From contig JBNGIO010006345.1 in NCBI GenBank assembly GCA_049999805.1, positions 18,093-82,092 of the forward strand: a stretch of DNA of 64,000 nt. Direction: 5' to 3'. A model generated the notes under the pieces. The model saw only the letters and a program-made list of their open reading frames with translations. It ran no database searches and was not told where the DNA came from. Source of the stretch: Folioceros fuciformis (taxonomy: Eukaryota; Anthocerotophyta; Anthocerotopsida; Anthocerotales). The position numbers and the translations under genes are program-made. This document shows, piece after piece, positions 1-11,825 of this stretch (position 1 is its first letter; the number at the start of each line of letters is the position of its first letter).

Positions 1-1404
1 AAAAAGAGGCCACCAGTCAAGGAACGTGCAGTTAAAGTGGACCTGAAGTCTAAAATCGCTGCTCCAGGAGGCGGTCTTGAGCTTGTCGATGGAACGCTTG
101 TGCTCCCGGCAGATTTGGCAGCTGTTTTGGGCAAGCGGGTGTATGTGGACGTTTCAGCAGGGCATTATGCCTCCGATGCTGACCAGGATGTTGGAGAATT
201 GGGTGCTGGAAGGCCTGGTATACCGCTGATGGCTGGAATGTGGGCAGACTGCGTTGAGGCAAAAGCTATTGGCCTGCTCAACATCAGGCAAGGCAAGATT
301 GAGCTACTGAAGTCTGTCCTTGTTGAGGTATGCTTCGCTGGCCTTTTTTTCGTCCAAACTTGTATGAGCAATGGCTTGCGGTGGAATTGCTTATCTTGAC
401 TTCGCTGTGCAGGCAGATTTAACGCCCGAACTAGCCAAAATTTATCTCATGCGAGTCAATCCCTTGCTAGGTGACATTCTTGGGCCAGCTGTAAGGGATG
501 AGGACATGCCTGATCTGACTGTTCGCATCACTCCCACCGCTATGATGCTTCCAGCTGATCAATACAAGGTTGAAATAGAGCCCATGCAAGCGGTAGGCGA
601 TATTTACGTAAAGCCTGCTATGATCTGTTAGTGCTTTCGTCCTACGAGCAGTTCTGTCAACAAAGATTCTGGGTTTCTGCAGATTCTTGGCAGAGGGCCA
701 ATTGTGAATGGAGTTCTGTCTTTGCTTTCGAAGGAGAACAAGGTGGCTCCAGCAAACAGAGAACTTACGATGCAGACTTCTATGATTGAAGCCCAGCTCG
801 ACATGAAAGGAGATCTGGAATGTTCCCGCATGGACGTTCTCATTGCTGGTGACGTCAACGTTTCATGTATTGTTGTGGTCGCAGCAGATTGTTCTATGTT
901 TCCCACTATTTAGTTCTGTTTCTGTTCATTCATGGCTGTGTCTGTGGGCATGATCCTCACTGTTTGCGTGCTCCATTCCTCACGCAAATATGTTGCATCA
1001 GACCACGTCCATCTAGTTGTATGGGGCCACGTAAATTGGATAAAGGAGACAATGCAGATGACCATGGGCATACCAAGCGGCACGTTGGAGGGCCTCCTAG
1101 GCCTTCGAGATCTTCCAGACGATTATCACTTGAAGGTACAGAAGCCTGCATTTTACTGCAATCTAAAGGCCCATCTGTAACTGTTCGCCAAGCTGTTGTC
1201 ATGTTTTGGATCTTTCCATGGCAGATTCCACTGAGGGGTACATTCGAGCGCCCTGCGGTGGATTGGAAAGCGGCTGGCGTTGGAATAGCACAACTCACCG
1301 TGAGGCAGAGAGGAGGTGCAGCGCTCATAAAGCTTTGGAACATGGTAGACGGGAGACAAGAAGAACCTGTTCCTCGGCCCCGGCGTCCCTTGCCCTGGGA
1401 GTAG
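1..1404 (+). CDS. C-terminal exons of a large conserved protein (possibly AsmA-like), partial
   Basis: The gene enters from beyond the left edge. Five exons join in frame: 1-327, 413-592, 683-866, 1002-1135 and 1225-1404, all with GT-AG introns of 85-135 bp, giving 334 residues ending in PLPWE. The frame is open to base 1 with no start, so the N-terminus is missing. The visible part is beta-rich and shows no catalytic motif. The ending, with VVWGHVNWIK, then a G-I-P...G-L-x-x-L-P stretch, then PLRGTFERPAVDWKAA, is reminiscent of the C-terminal part of AsmA/TamB-like lipid-transport proteins, but I do not recognise the family with certainty. The gene model is much more secure than the product. 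The next gene lies 0.7 kb downstream across AT-rich DNA. Confidence 0.6.
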
Positions 1405-2139
1405 TCCAGGCATGCAGCATTAAAACATACCCTACTCGGACCAGCGGTTCGGCGCCAATTAATCATAATTGAGAAAGGCGACGACCAGGTTGAACGCGCG
1501 GGATCGTAGGGTCGGAAACGCCACACTCGCCGCAAGCGAGGCTTAGTTTTGTTTGTTAACACGGCTCCCGGTCTTAAAATGGTTTTACTGGTGAACTACA
1601 AGATCTACTCTTAATAATTATAACTGGATATTAAGAATTTAGTTTTCATGTTATACACATATATGGGCTCTAGTTTCGAACGCTTCTCTTCTTCAAAGTT
1701 ACTTCTTCCTCACAATGTTGTTTATGTTTATGATTGTTTTTAAGGAGCAATGCCTTTGATCAGGAGCTCACATACTTCATTCAAGTTTTTTTGTATGTCC
1801 TTTTTAATTTGGCTTTTTTTCTATTATTTTTATTGTAATTTTTTTTTTTTAACTTATGACTTATATTTTAGGTTAAAAACTAGAAGAATCTGTACTTTTC
1901 CTCTTTGGTATATCATAATAAAAATTTTATTTATTAAAAATCTTTAAAATTTTAACTAGTAAGAAGGGATCTAGTAGTTGACCAAAGAAAATATGTATAT
2001 TTATTTAAATTATATAATTTAGATTACTATTTACCATACCTATGTACAACATATTTGTGGGCACTCACTATATATGAAGGTTTACTGATAATATCCAAGA
2101 GTTATATGTTTCTCCAATGTACAGTAAGTTTATAGAGCA
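1405..2139. other. AT-rich intergenic region, no gene seen
   Basis: Composition falls sharply to AT-rich after about 1560, with T runs near 1840 and many stop codons in all frames. The short open frame at 1750-1947 is low-complexity Phe/Ile/Leu and is not a credible gene. No RNA gene or repeat unit was seen. Confidence 0.6.
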
Positions 2140-2622
2140 ATGTATGTATTATGGCATATTATAGGATTACTTAGTATTGTGCATATAAATGTTGTAATAT
2201 GTGAACAACCTCCGGTTTGGTGGGCACTAGTGACAAAGAACTTCTGCTCTGAAACTAAATTTCTTCCCTTTGATCCCGGTTATTTGAACATTGTGATATG
2301 GCTAGATGATTTGATTGTGGATGCAGTTACAAAGCACCCTCAAATGGAAGGCTCTATTCGATATGAAGATGGGTTCATAACATTCCACGGTGAAGCTCGA
2401 TGTGTAGGATATGGAAGAGATGTTTTTGTACAACCAGACATTTCAACTCCATTCCTTTACTTAGCCAAGGCAGATTGTAATGAGTGTCTTCATACCATGA
2501 AACAAAACCTCTTGGATAGATGCTCGTTGAGTCCTTTTGGTGGAATCATGTCCCTCGGATGCGCTTTACAATATAGATATGCTCGTATTGATCATGATTC
2601 TTGCCCAGCACCACCTTCATAA
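2140..2622 (+). CDS. Secreted single Gnk2-homologous (DUF26) domain protein
   Basis: Intronless frame of 160 residues. Residues 1-21 form a hydrophobic signal peptide ending in VVIC, so the protein should be secreted to the apoplast. The rest fits one Gnk2/DUF26 domain: FCSETK early, then CNECL followed by LDRC, then GGIMSLGCALQYRY, a typical end. Gnk2 domains occur in mannose-binding antifungal proteins, plasmodesmata-located proteins and cysteine-rich receptor kinases; here there is no kinase and no transmembrane segment. In the usual C-x8-C-x2-C motif the last two cysteines are present (CNEC) but the position of the first holds proline, so disulphide pairing may differ. The gene sits in an AT-rich island unlike its GC-richer neighbours. 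The ATG is the first in frame. Confidence 0.7.
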   Translation: MYVLWHIIGLLSIVHINVVICEQPPVWWALVTKNFCSETKFLPFDPGYLNIVIWLDDLIVDAVTKHPQMEGSIRYEDGFITFHGEARCVGYGRDVFVQPDISTPFLYLAKADCNECLHTMKQNLLDRCSLSPFGGIMSLGCALQYRYARIDHDSCPAPPS

Positions 2623-4055
2623 GTCTAGTGTGGTCCTTTATTACCAGAAAGTCCAACCCGAGCCTCAAGTTCAACTATTTTGGTTGCTTTTTGTTTTTGA
2701 ATTGAAGAGCAACAACTCAAAGATGACAAGGGAAGCGAACAAAAAACATCTGTATTTTTTACTCTTCTTTGGTTTCCTTAAACTATTGTTGTAGTTAATA
2801 GGTTTTGAAGGTTATGTTAGTGAGTGCACTCTACTCTTAATAAGACCAAGTAGCATCCATGGAGAAAGGATATTGCTCTTGGAAGAGTGCAGGCCTAATA
2901 ACGTTGGTTTAATCAATTGGCCTACAATAGCATAGCTTGGATTAGACCTATTCTACTCTCCATTGATTTCAATCATGTGGTTCGCTGTGACTTTTGTAAG
3001 CTTTATGTCTGATATAGAATAGGTAAATGATCTCATCTCATCCATGACCTCCTTAGCTTTCAGGGTATCCTCCTTGTTCCTCTAGAATATTGCATGTGGT
3101 TATGCCTCCTATAGATAGACACTAATTAGATGCATTTCTCTCATCTTATCTCATCTCATCTCATTGTGTCTTATCTAGCCCTCACAACTTCCTCCCCCTT
3201 TCGTTAGATTATTGAGCATGGATGTTGCAGCTGAACTTCATTCGCATTACAACCTTCAGCAAATGCTACGATGTCTCAATGAAGCTTAAGGATTATATAG
3301 CCTAGCTCCAACTCCTATATATTCTTAGCACTAAGAACTACTTTGGAACTAGTCTAGACTTGCATGATCTTGCCTTGGAAGAGTCTATTGGATCCCAAGA
3401 TTAGTGTACTACTAGTTCACTCAGCTTGAAGTCTCTTTGTTAAGAAAAATTTAAGACACTTCAAAGACTCCAACATGGAGCTTTTTTATGAGTTTGCTTA
3501 GCTTATAGTGTTTTTGTTGGAGTCTTTTGCTTGCAGGTCACCAGCATAGCAAGTCTTCCACGATCTAGTACTATCCGCTCATTGGCTCTATCAAATTGTG
3601 GGTGGGTGCTTAGCACTCCTTTATTTCGAGCTCATTGCAAAATTTTATCCACAACAGTTGTTGGTTATTCATCCACTTATTCACAAGTGGTCCTCTAAGA
3701 ATTAAAGCTATTGCACATTCAAGGAAAACAAACACAAGAAAAGAAAAGAAAAGGAGGAGGAAGCCGTTGTAGTTGAGGAGGCATGGCAGCTAAACCCTAC
3801 AAGGTGTAGGTATTTCATGAATATATAGCAGCTAGAATTGAGGAATAAATAAATATTTTTATATCAGAAAGAAAGAGATTAATTATATTAAATAATGTGA
3901 AAGAAGAATCAAGATATTCCCTACCAAACTGTATTAAAACCAATAAAGCAAACATCTAGAACCTGAAACAAGGATGAAGTAATTAAAGCAAAGTAAGACA
4001 ACACGAGGCTAATGTGGCCTTCTTAGTTTTCCACATCTACCTTATAATCTTGCTA

Positions 4056-4161
4056 CACACCAAGTTGTCCAGAAAAATCTCATCAATTCCAAAGACAAGG
4101 ATGAGCAACACACCAGGTTGTCCAAAAAAATCTCATCAACTCCAAAGCCAAGAATGAACAA
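4056..4161. repeat. Two-copy tandem repeat, about 53-bp unit
   Basis: Two adjacent copies, near 4056-4108 and 4109-4161, both begin with cacacca and share the core gttgtcc followed by aaaatctcatcaa. They differ at several bases, so the duplication is not recent. No coding role seen. Confidence 0.6.
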
Positions 4162-5663
4162 CCCGAACAGGGCCAGGGCCAAAAGGATACTTAGTGCTTT
4201 GGAACATCATTCTCAAAACTACTTACTAGTTCCAAAATGTCGTGATGTGGAATAATAAAAAACCTACCTATCATGCGAAACTTAAAGGAGTGGAAGCCTC
4301 CATGTAGCTCGTAGATCACTATGGGGATTCTAGGGAATTATGCAAGGCCATTGATCTTAGTCTCCAGAGAATGGAGTTGGAGATGAGCCCTTGGGCCACA
4401 CTACACTCTTGAGAATAGGACTGGATCTTGAGGATAGAACTAGATACCTTTATTCTTGTTGATCCATTGTGGCATAAAGAGCTGTCCAAAGGGTGTTGAT
4501 TGTGAGTCCTCCCACAAAGAGAATACTTGGACCTAGTGGTGGTGATTGGTCCTCTTGCCCTTTCAAATTGCATTTCCTGCCTTGGGGAGCAAGTGTTGTT
4601 TGAAGAGACAACTTCACTTTTGACACTAGTGCCCTTTGAGCGTAGGGCAGGTGGTCGGTTGGACCTCCCCGAATCTTCCTTTCAGTCTCTCGGGGAGCAT
4701 GGAGGTTGGCCTTCCCTTTTTATTTCAGAACGTACGTATTGCCCCCAACGCCAAGCGCATTTGCTCTATGGTCCGTGATGGAGAAAATATCGGACCCCTC
4801 ACGTTCGTCGGTGCGTCCTTTTAGGGATTAACCTGGAATGGGATCAGGACCAGAGTGAGCTGCATCATCAGTAACGAAATACCAGACCACCAGTAAAGAC
4901 TGACGAGTGTGGTGCTTCCGCCCTGTTGCTTCGCAGATACGGGCAACCGATATGCACGGACAGTGCCATTTCCAACCAATCCATCAGCGACTTCGGGAAC
5001 AAGGGCCAAGCCTCGGAAGCTATTCCTATCACGGGGTGTGGATCACATGAGTCGCCTCCTTGCAAAAAAAAATTCACCAGCTGTCGAGCAGCTGCCTGAC
5101 ATGTCGAAAGCAACAACAGGAGTGTCACGGGACTCTCCAGTACAGCATGCCTTCTCTCAGAACAAAGGAGATTCCAACCTCTTGTCCATGACAAGGCGTT
5201 CAGGGGTGAAGGCCAACGGGAAGAGGAAACCCTTGCTCACCATAAGGCTGTGACGGAGTAAGAGGACCTTGATGTCCAGGCGCACTCTGTTCCGAGGGTT
5301 TACAAGTGCTTTACGCTCGGGAAAATGTTAGAGCGCTTGCCAGGCCGGGATTAACACAGGAGAACACGCACTGTGTGTGTTTGTGACACGCTGCGGGAGT
5401 AGAGGAGTACCTGAATGGAGGTAAACAGGATCTCCTTGCGCAGAGGTCAGGATTGCCTAGTGCAATCGTAAGACTGCAACGTGAGACGAGGAAGCAACGG
5501 TGGTGAGTCGTGAGACTGAAGGTGAAAGGTCAGAGGAGAGGTCCCGGCGAAGTCGTGAGACCGAAAGGTGACACGTGAAACGAGGAGAGGTTCTGGCGGT
5601 GTCGAGAGACTGAGACGTGGAACTCAAAACGAGTAGAGTTCATGGAGGAGGGGTGAGACTGCT

Positions 5664-5789
5664 GAGACGGGAAACGAGGAGGAGAGCGAGACGGGAAACG
5701 AGGAGGAGACCGAGACGGGAAACGAGGAGGAGACCGAGACGTGGAACGAGAGATTGAGACCAAGACGTGAAACGAGAGATGGAGACGCG
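5664..5789. repeat. GA-rich minisatellite, about 24-26-bp unit, five units
   Basis: Units start with gagacgggaaacgaggag and follow each other five times, the last two more divergent (gagacgtggaacgagag and aagacgtgaaacgagag). Looser relatives of the unit occur upstream from about 5470. The reverse-strand Ser/Pro/Arg reading of this array is a by-product of the repeat, not a gene. Confidence 0.75.
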
Positions 5790-6356
5790 AACAAGAAGGC
5801 TACACCCGAAGCCGGACAACAAGGACGAAGGTGGAGGATAAGCGTGGGATTCACAGCAGGGTAAGTTTTGTGGGGTCAAATTTGCGAGACGGGGTGAACA
5901 GTGGTGAAAAGCAGTGTACGCGTGGTGAAGGTTAAAAAAAGGGTGCTGAGGACAGACAGGGCGCGCCCGAACGAAAGAGGGGAAGCGGCCTAGGCGCCGT
6001 GGCAAGGAAAGAGAGCGTCTGGCGATCCACTCTCGCACACGCCAGGCTCAAGCTGTGCTTGCGAGACGCAATTGCCCGTGGATTTCCAGGCAAAATGGGG
6101 GCCATGGCATCGAGGCTTTCTGTTGGCCCGGCTGGCAAGTTTGCCTAGACCTGCTGATGCTGACTCTGCTGGTTTTCCTCCGTGCTGGCCTTGCTCCGTG
6201 CTGGTGCCGGTCCTGGTTCTAGGTGCTGCTGTTGCGGGCATGGGCCTGGGCTGCGTCGAGAGAGTGTGGAGATCTGCTCTCTACCGGTGCTTGCCCTAGG
6301 CTGCGAGAATTGGGTTGGGACAGGAGGAGGAGGCGCGGTGTGCACAAGGAGAGGAT

Positions 6357-7822
6357 ATGGGGAACAACGCTAGCAGGAGGAATGGGCTGCGAGGGCCTCC
6401 GCCGCCCATGCCAGGGTCTGGGCCGCGGCTGATTCGACCGCCCCCTGGATACCCGCCACACCTACACGGTCCACCTCGAGTTCCCCCTCCGCCTCCCGCG
6501 CTCCCACCGCCCTACGCTCCGCTCAATGGCTATGGGGTGTACCCGTCGTATCCCGTCGGGCCGCCGCAGATGTACCCGACACAGGCCTACTTGTCCAGCA
6601 ACGGGCAGTATCACATGAACATGCCGCCCGGGTTGCCGGGCTACAGGCCGGCGCCAACCATGGCTCCGCCGCCCACTCCGCAGGGGATGGCGCTGCCGGA
6701 ACCGCAAAAGGCCAACACCATCAGGAACGACATCAACCTGAAAAAGGCAACGTTGCGGCTGGAGAAGGATGAGGAGAATCCTGGGTTTCATCTCGTAGCC
6801 TTTTCCTTCGACGCGTCCGCGTCAGGCAGGTTAGTGGGTTTGTTTCATGTGTGATAACTTTGTTTCACAGCTGCGGGAGCTTTCTGAAGTGAGTTGGGCC
6901 CGGGTTTGTGACGGGGGAGTTTTGGCTCTTTGGCTTGTGTGCAGTATGTCCATCTTCTTTGTGGTGAAGGAAGATGCCAGTTGTGGTTTGATTTCTAAGT
7001 ATCCGGATGTATATAGACCGGTTCGTGTACAGTTTGACAAGGGTTTAGCACAGAAATTCAGGCAAGCACCGGGGACTGGTGTCAATCTTTCCTTATTTGA
7101 TGACCGAGATCTTGGAAGGGACGGTTCGAACGGAGTTTATCCCCTTGTTATTAGAGCAGAGACAGCTCCCAAAGACCCTCCTCCTGATTACAAACCTCTG
7201 GAGGATCAGCCTCTTGGTGCCCCCTTGCCGAAATGGGTGCACTCTCAGACCACACACGCGCAGATTGAACGGAAGGAGGACGGCGACTACAATGTCAAGG
7301 TTCTGAAGCAGATCATCTGGGTGGAGGGTATGCGGTATGAACTGCAGGAGATTTACGGGATAGAGAATAGTGGTGGGGGTAGCAGCTTTGATGGGAATGA
7401 TGCAGGGAAGGAATGTGTTATTTGCATGTCAGAACCACGTGACACCACGGTGTTGCCGTGTCGACATATGGTGAGTGTTTGCTGGCTTGTTGTTGCCCAG
7501 TGGGTTTGCAGTTTTGCCGTGCTTCTTGTTTCTTGTTGCTCATGGTCAGGGTCATTTGTTTGGTTGGCAGTGCATGTGCAGTGAATGTGCGAAAGTGTTG
7601 AGGTTCCAGACAAACCGCTGCCCAATTTGTCGGTGTGTGGTGGAGAAGCTACTTGAGATCAAGGTACCTAAAGCGGATTTCGACGTTGGAAATGACTACT
7701 TGGACTTCACGCATGATGCAAGCAACCAGAGCAGCAGAACAGGGCAGCATCTTCAGACGCAGCCACCTGTGAAATCTGCCTCCACGGAGTCGCGGCAAGA
7801 GACAGAGCAACAGATTGAATGA
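6357..7822 (+). CDS. LUL/LOG2-type RING E3 ubiquitin ligase with N-myristoylation signal
   Basis: Three exons, 6357-6829, 6945-7470 and 7571-7822, give 416 residues. The start is set by MGNNASRR, an N-myristoylation sequence like that of LOG2 and LUL proteins, which places the enzyme on the plasma membrane. Residues about 8-130 are Pro/Gly/Tyr-rich and probably disordered. The DAR2-like middle follows, with [33 protein letters not shown] and VYPLVIRAE. The RING runs from about residue 315: CVICM, then CRHMCMCSECA, then CPICR. This family transfers ubiquitin; LOG2 of Arabidopsis acts with GDU1 in amino-acid export. Length and order match the family. The second intron falls inside the RING between CRHM and CMCSEC. 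The match is strong throughout; the exact orthologue (LOG2 or LUL1-4) cannot be told by eye. Confidence 0.93.
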
Positions 7823-9199
7823 AATGGAAGTCAAATGTAAAGGCTGCGGGGAATGTGCAGTATTGGCCTGCATTGCCAATGTGATTCATTTTGGTGTTTG
7901 GTTGTCGGGCATAAGAGTTCTGACTTCGGCGTAACTACTCGGTGTGTCCTCTCCAGAGCACTAAGAGGTCACGTTATGCTTTGAGACCCATGACAGGTTG
8001 GACAACCTGATGTTTATCTGTGGAGCTTAGCTGGTCTCAGATATATATATAGGTTCTCATAGAATATGTGCATAAATCCATCCAGTAGTCAGCAATGGAA
8101 AGTGCCATCAGAAATGATGGAAGGCCCACAGAAAAAATGTATGGTGCCTGTTAAGGCAACGGGTTTGTCCTGCCTGTCTTGTTGTAGGTTTGCTTTCGAG
8201 TAGGCCATTGAATTTGTAGGGGTTGGATGTTGGATTTATGGAGCGGATGTACATGGGACATTGTGGACGGCCGCATTGTCAATCAGCAGACAGGCTCACT
8301 ATGACACAGGATTACGGTGTGCTAAGTGCGGCTCGTTCCCTTATGGACAGAAACCTTCGTTCTCGGATGCTACGTGGAAACTGCTATTGGCTTACGCCAG
8401 TTGGCTATGGAAGGAACAGCTGACCAAGTCAGACGCTTTCTTCTAACTTGGATGAGAGGTTGATCAGGTCATTCCAGGGCGCGTGTTGGCCGTCAAACAG
8501 CGGAGAATCATTTTAACTAGTCCAGTCGTGGAGGCTCCATTCCATGCGAATCAAGTGGTAGGAACATGGTGAACAGATATTTTCAACGGCCATGAACGTG
8601 CAGTTTTGGGTGGTGGGTTTTTCTGGCTATTCTACCATCCCGGGACATTTTCTTTGTCAGTATTGTGCTTGTTCACGGGTGCTCTGTCTTTCTCATGCTT
8701 TATAGTTCTGGAGAAGTACGTTTCCCTTTTGTTGCAGTCACTCTGTATACTACGAGATTCCTGGAGACGCCTCCGGCCGCATAGTTTTCCTTTTGTAGGA
8801 ATTGCGTTGTGCGTGATCTGGCGAAAATTGTTAGTGGCTAGGAACGTCCTTGCCCTGCCTTCACAGAGCAGAAGGTTGTCTAGGTGTTTTGGGCTTGGTT
8901 CAAGGAAACGGCCAGCTGAGTGGATGATGCCTTGGTTCCCTGCAAACATCCATGTTATCAATAAATGTTGGTATGCTATTACGCCACAGAATGCCCTTTT
9001 TTGAAGTAAATCCACGAAACCTTCACGTTGTTATTCGGTTAACCTTCCCTTCACTGTAACAGGGACCAGCAAGCTCGCAAACGAAGATCCCCGCGACTTG
9101 TTTTGACGTCTGTCAACTTTAGCAGACACTCATGAAAATAGCGGGTACCTCTGGATTGGGGGAGAAGTTTTAGAGTCGCTGGATAACCGCCGGAGGAGG

Positions 9200-9339
9200 T
9201 GTGAGAGTGGCAGGAGAACTCCCAGTGATGTGTGAGAGTGGCAGGATAACTCTGAGAGAGGTGTGACAGTGGCAGGATAACTCTGAGAGATGTGTGACAA
9301 TGGCAGGATAACTTTGGGGTGGAGGGAGGTGTGAGAGTC
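9200..9339. repeat. Minisatellite, about 31-bp unit, four to five units
   Basis: Repeated unit gtgtgagagtggcagga followed by taactctgagaga, with small substitutions (gtgtgacagtggcagg, gtgtgacaatggcagg). Four units plus a partial fifth, head to tail. The minus-strand His/Ser/Leu-rich reading across it is an artefact of the repeat. Confidence 0.75.
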
Positions 9340-9654
9340 ACAGCTATGCAAGGAATCAACCCAAAAGCATAGATCAGTGCTTCATAGATCAAGCTTCATT
9401 GCCGACATCATTTGGTAGGCATGCTATACATCTGGAATCTGAGAAGCACATGGACTCCATATTCTTTGTCACATGGTTGACTATATTTCACATTGCCAAT
9501 TTTTGTACGTCTCCTGCTGTTGTAGGAAGTAGAGTTGTTGTCATCAAGGTTTTGAAATTATCTTCTCTTCTTCCTACAAAGATGGCTTTATGTCTTGAAC
9601 ATTGGGTGACACTTGCTACTGCCTCCATAATTGAAGTATCATAACTTGATTATT

Positions 9655-10445
9655 TTGCTCAACTTGCTCCTCCTCTGGTTGTGATAGTTTCAAACCTCCA
9701 CTTGTGATAGTTTAAAATCCTAACAAGACTCATGTTCCTCACTCACGTGCGATAGACTCAAACCCTAATCTGAATTCTTGCTCCTCCTCTACTTGTAGTA
9801 GTTTCAAACCCTTATAGGAATCTTGCTTCTGCTTTTGATAATTTGAGAAGTGAAGATAATACTACTATGCCCATGATAGTTTTAAAAGTGAAGAGAATCC
9901 TGCTCCACTTTTTATAGTTTCAATCAATTATCACTCTCTTCAACGTTAATGATGTTTTTACTTTGATCAGTGTAGGTAAAAATAATCAAATCTAGCATAA
10001 GAGAATCTTGCCTCACATCTCTAATAGTCTAAGAAGAGAATTTTCAACTTGAATGTGCTTCCACCTCATCATGTTTAAGACTTATGGAGAGGAGAAAATG
10101 CCTTGGTGATTGAGGACCCTTCACTCCTTGTGAAACTATGAGAACTCGAAAAGGATTTTCTTCATGTTGTAAAAGGCTCTCAAACTATAATATGTAGTGA
10201 AGTGAGATTGCCATACAGTTGTGAAAGGTTTTAAACTATCAGAAGAAGAGCATAATTCTCTTTCAGTTATTTTGAAACTGTTAAAATTCAAGTAGGATTT
10301 TCTTTAGGTTGTGAGATTATCAAAAGCGGAGTAGGGTTAGGCTGTGAAACTATTAAAAGCAAATCAGGATTCTCTTGAGGTTCAGAAACTATCATGTTGT
10401 GAAATTATCACAAGCAAAGCAAATTCTCTTCACGTTGTGAAACTG
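9655..10445. repeat. Fold-back region: degenerate repeats in opposite orientation
   Basis: From 9655 to about 9930 the motif gatagttt(c/a)aaa recurs with spacing of roughly 40-60 bp. From about 10120 to 10445 the reverse complement (gaaactatca, tgaaactatt) recurs with similar spacing. The two halves would fold into a long imperfect hairpin around a centre near 10000-10100. No protein-coding signal is present. It could be a decayed fold-back transposon or a hairpin-RNA source; the sequence alone does not decide. Confidence 0.55.
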
Positions 10446-11825
10446 AAAAAAAGTAAGGCCTAACCATTTCTCGAATAGATTCCCAGCTTAAGATAAAAAT
10501 AAATTTACAACATATTTGATGGCATTTAATGAAATATAAATTACATATATTGAACACGGAGGAGTCCAGGTAGCAGCGTAGGAAACGTTGTCCCTCAAAT
10601 GAGTGCAGCCAGCCGTGAGTACGGGTACCGCTGTTGCTGAATGCATTCAGACTGGTGGTCTGCCTCAAGTGAACGGTGGTATAGCAGCGTGTAATTCAAA
10701 GGAACCAGCCTGACTGACACCCTCACGACAAACATTCATGAATCAGTGTCACACATCCTGTCACAATGATTACAGGGAAGGCTTCCAACAAAACAATCAA
10801 CAAGCTGCAGAGAAAATTTAGTGTTGAAATCAATGGTCCACACTTGAGAGAGATCATAATTTATGTTTCCATCCTCGCCTTGTCCACAAAAGATCACCCA
10901 CCCCATCTGCCCATGCTTGCCGCAGCCTATGAACAACCAGGTGCAGATTCCTTAGATATCCTGCAAGAAAACGCTACAGCTACAGCTCTTAACACGATTA
11001 ATGCGAATGCCCTGATCGCGGGTGTGCACAGCGAGGGCTTGGACAAAGGCCCTTGTCATGGATGGAGAAATGGAGCAGGGGGCCTGGGGCTGATCTCAGG
11101 CAACTATGTGTCTGCTTGCCTTCTGCTCCTCGTCCTCCTCCACCTCACCCTACATCAGCCAAGGCGTTCGAAGGAGCCCGGGGAAGAGGGGGGTGGCACT
11201 GGCTGAGGACGCTCTCGGCTCCTGAAGGTGTCGATGCGACAAAGCCCTGTGCCCTAGAGATGGGAAGGAAAGGGACATGGCGAAGATGCAGAGGCAGGGA
11301 GGGAAGGGCGGGCAGATGCGTAGGAGGTATCGACCGAGGAAGAGGGAGGAGATCTAAGTATATACACGTTCAGCCGTGCAGATTAAAAATATATAAAATA
11401 CAACAAGAAAGGAAGTCAAAACAGAGTTTTCTTTCCAACCGTGCGCGTTGGTACACTCCGTAGACACACAGTACAATTAGGTCAGAAAGGCTCGCAACTC
11501 CAGAAGACCGTGCGCTCGAATGGGAATCAAGCGATGTACACAACTTGCGCCCCCATTGATCGACCCGACACCAACGCACTACATTGGCTGAAGCTGGAAC
11601 TGCAGACATGTGGCAGACCATCAGCCTTTTCCTGCTTTTACTCCACCACATGACATCATCCGAGCATCACTTACATCACAGGCAGCCACACAGCTTAAAT
11701 CACGGCGGACAGCGCGAGGCATCGCCTTGTAACAATTAGCTGGATGAATACTCGGAGAAAAGAGTTGCGAGAGACGGTGGGTGAGGCAATACAATGGAGA
11801 GCCCTGTCTCCACAAAGCACCGGCA

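Larger units (their letters stand above)
2623..6356. other. Non-coding stretch between the Gnk2 gene and the RING ligase gene
   Basis: From 2623 to about 4300 the DNA is AT-rich with CT-rich runs (repeated tctcat near 3140-3165) and no plausible exon. From 4300 to 5400 composition is mixed; the short frames there look like nothing known. From 5400 the DNA is GA-rich and repetitive (see minisatellite), and about 5900-6356 is GC-rich and probably holds promoter and 5' UTR of the LUL-type gene. Confidence 0.5.
7823..11825. other. Four-kilobase non-coding stretch between LUL and PP2A B55
   Basis: About 7823-9000 may be 3' UTR and downstream DNA of the ligase gene; an aataaa-like caataaatg lies near 8959. 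9200-9339 is a minisatellite and 9655-10445 a fold-back repeat region. 10700-11825 has open frames on both strands, but none shows codon structure, domains or splice sites I can support; part of 11400-11825 is likely the 3' UTR of the PP2A gene on the minus strand. Confidence 0.5.

Noticed and set aside
5624-6038. Minus-strand Ser/Arg/Pro repeat frames resembling an SR protein
   Set aside because: They are translations of the GA-rich minisatellite in several frames; no RRM or other domain is attached.
9051-9392. Minus-strand His/Ser/Leu repeat protein
   Set aside because: The repeat is the 31-bp minisatellite read through; two frames look equally repetitive.
10736-10936. Minus-strand frame with an RCC1-like GCGKHGQMGW
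   Set aside because: A single short match without further RCC1 repeats or plausible neighbouring exons.
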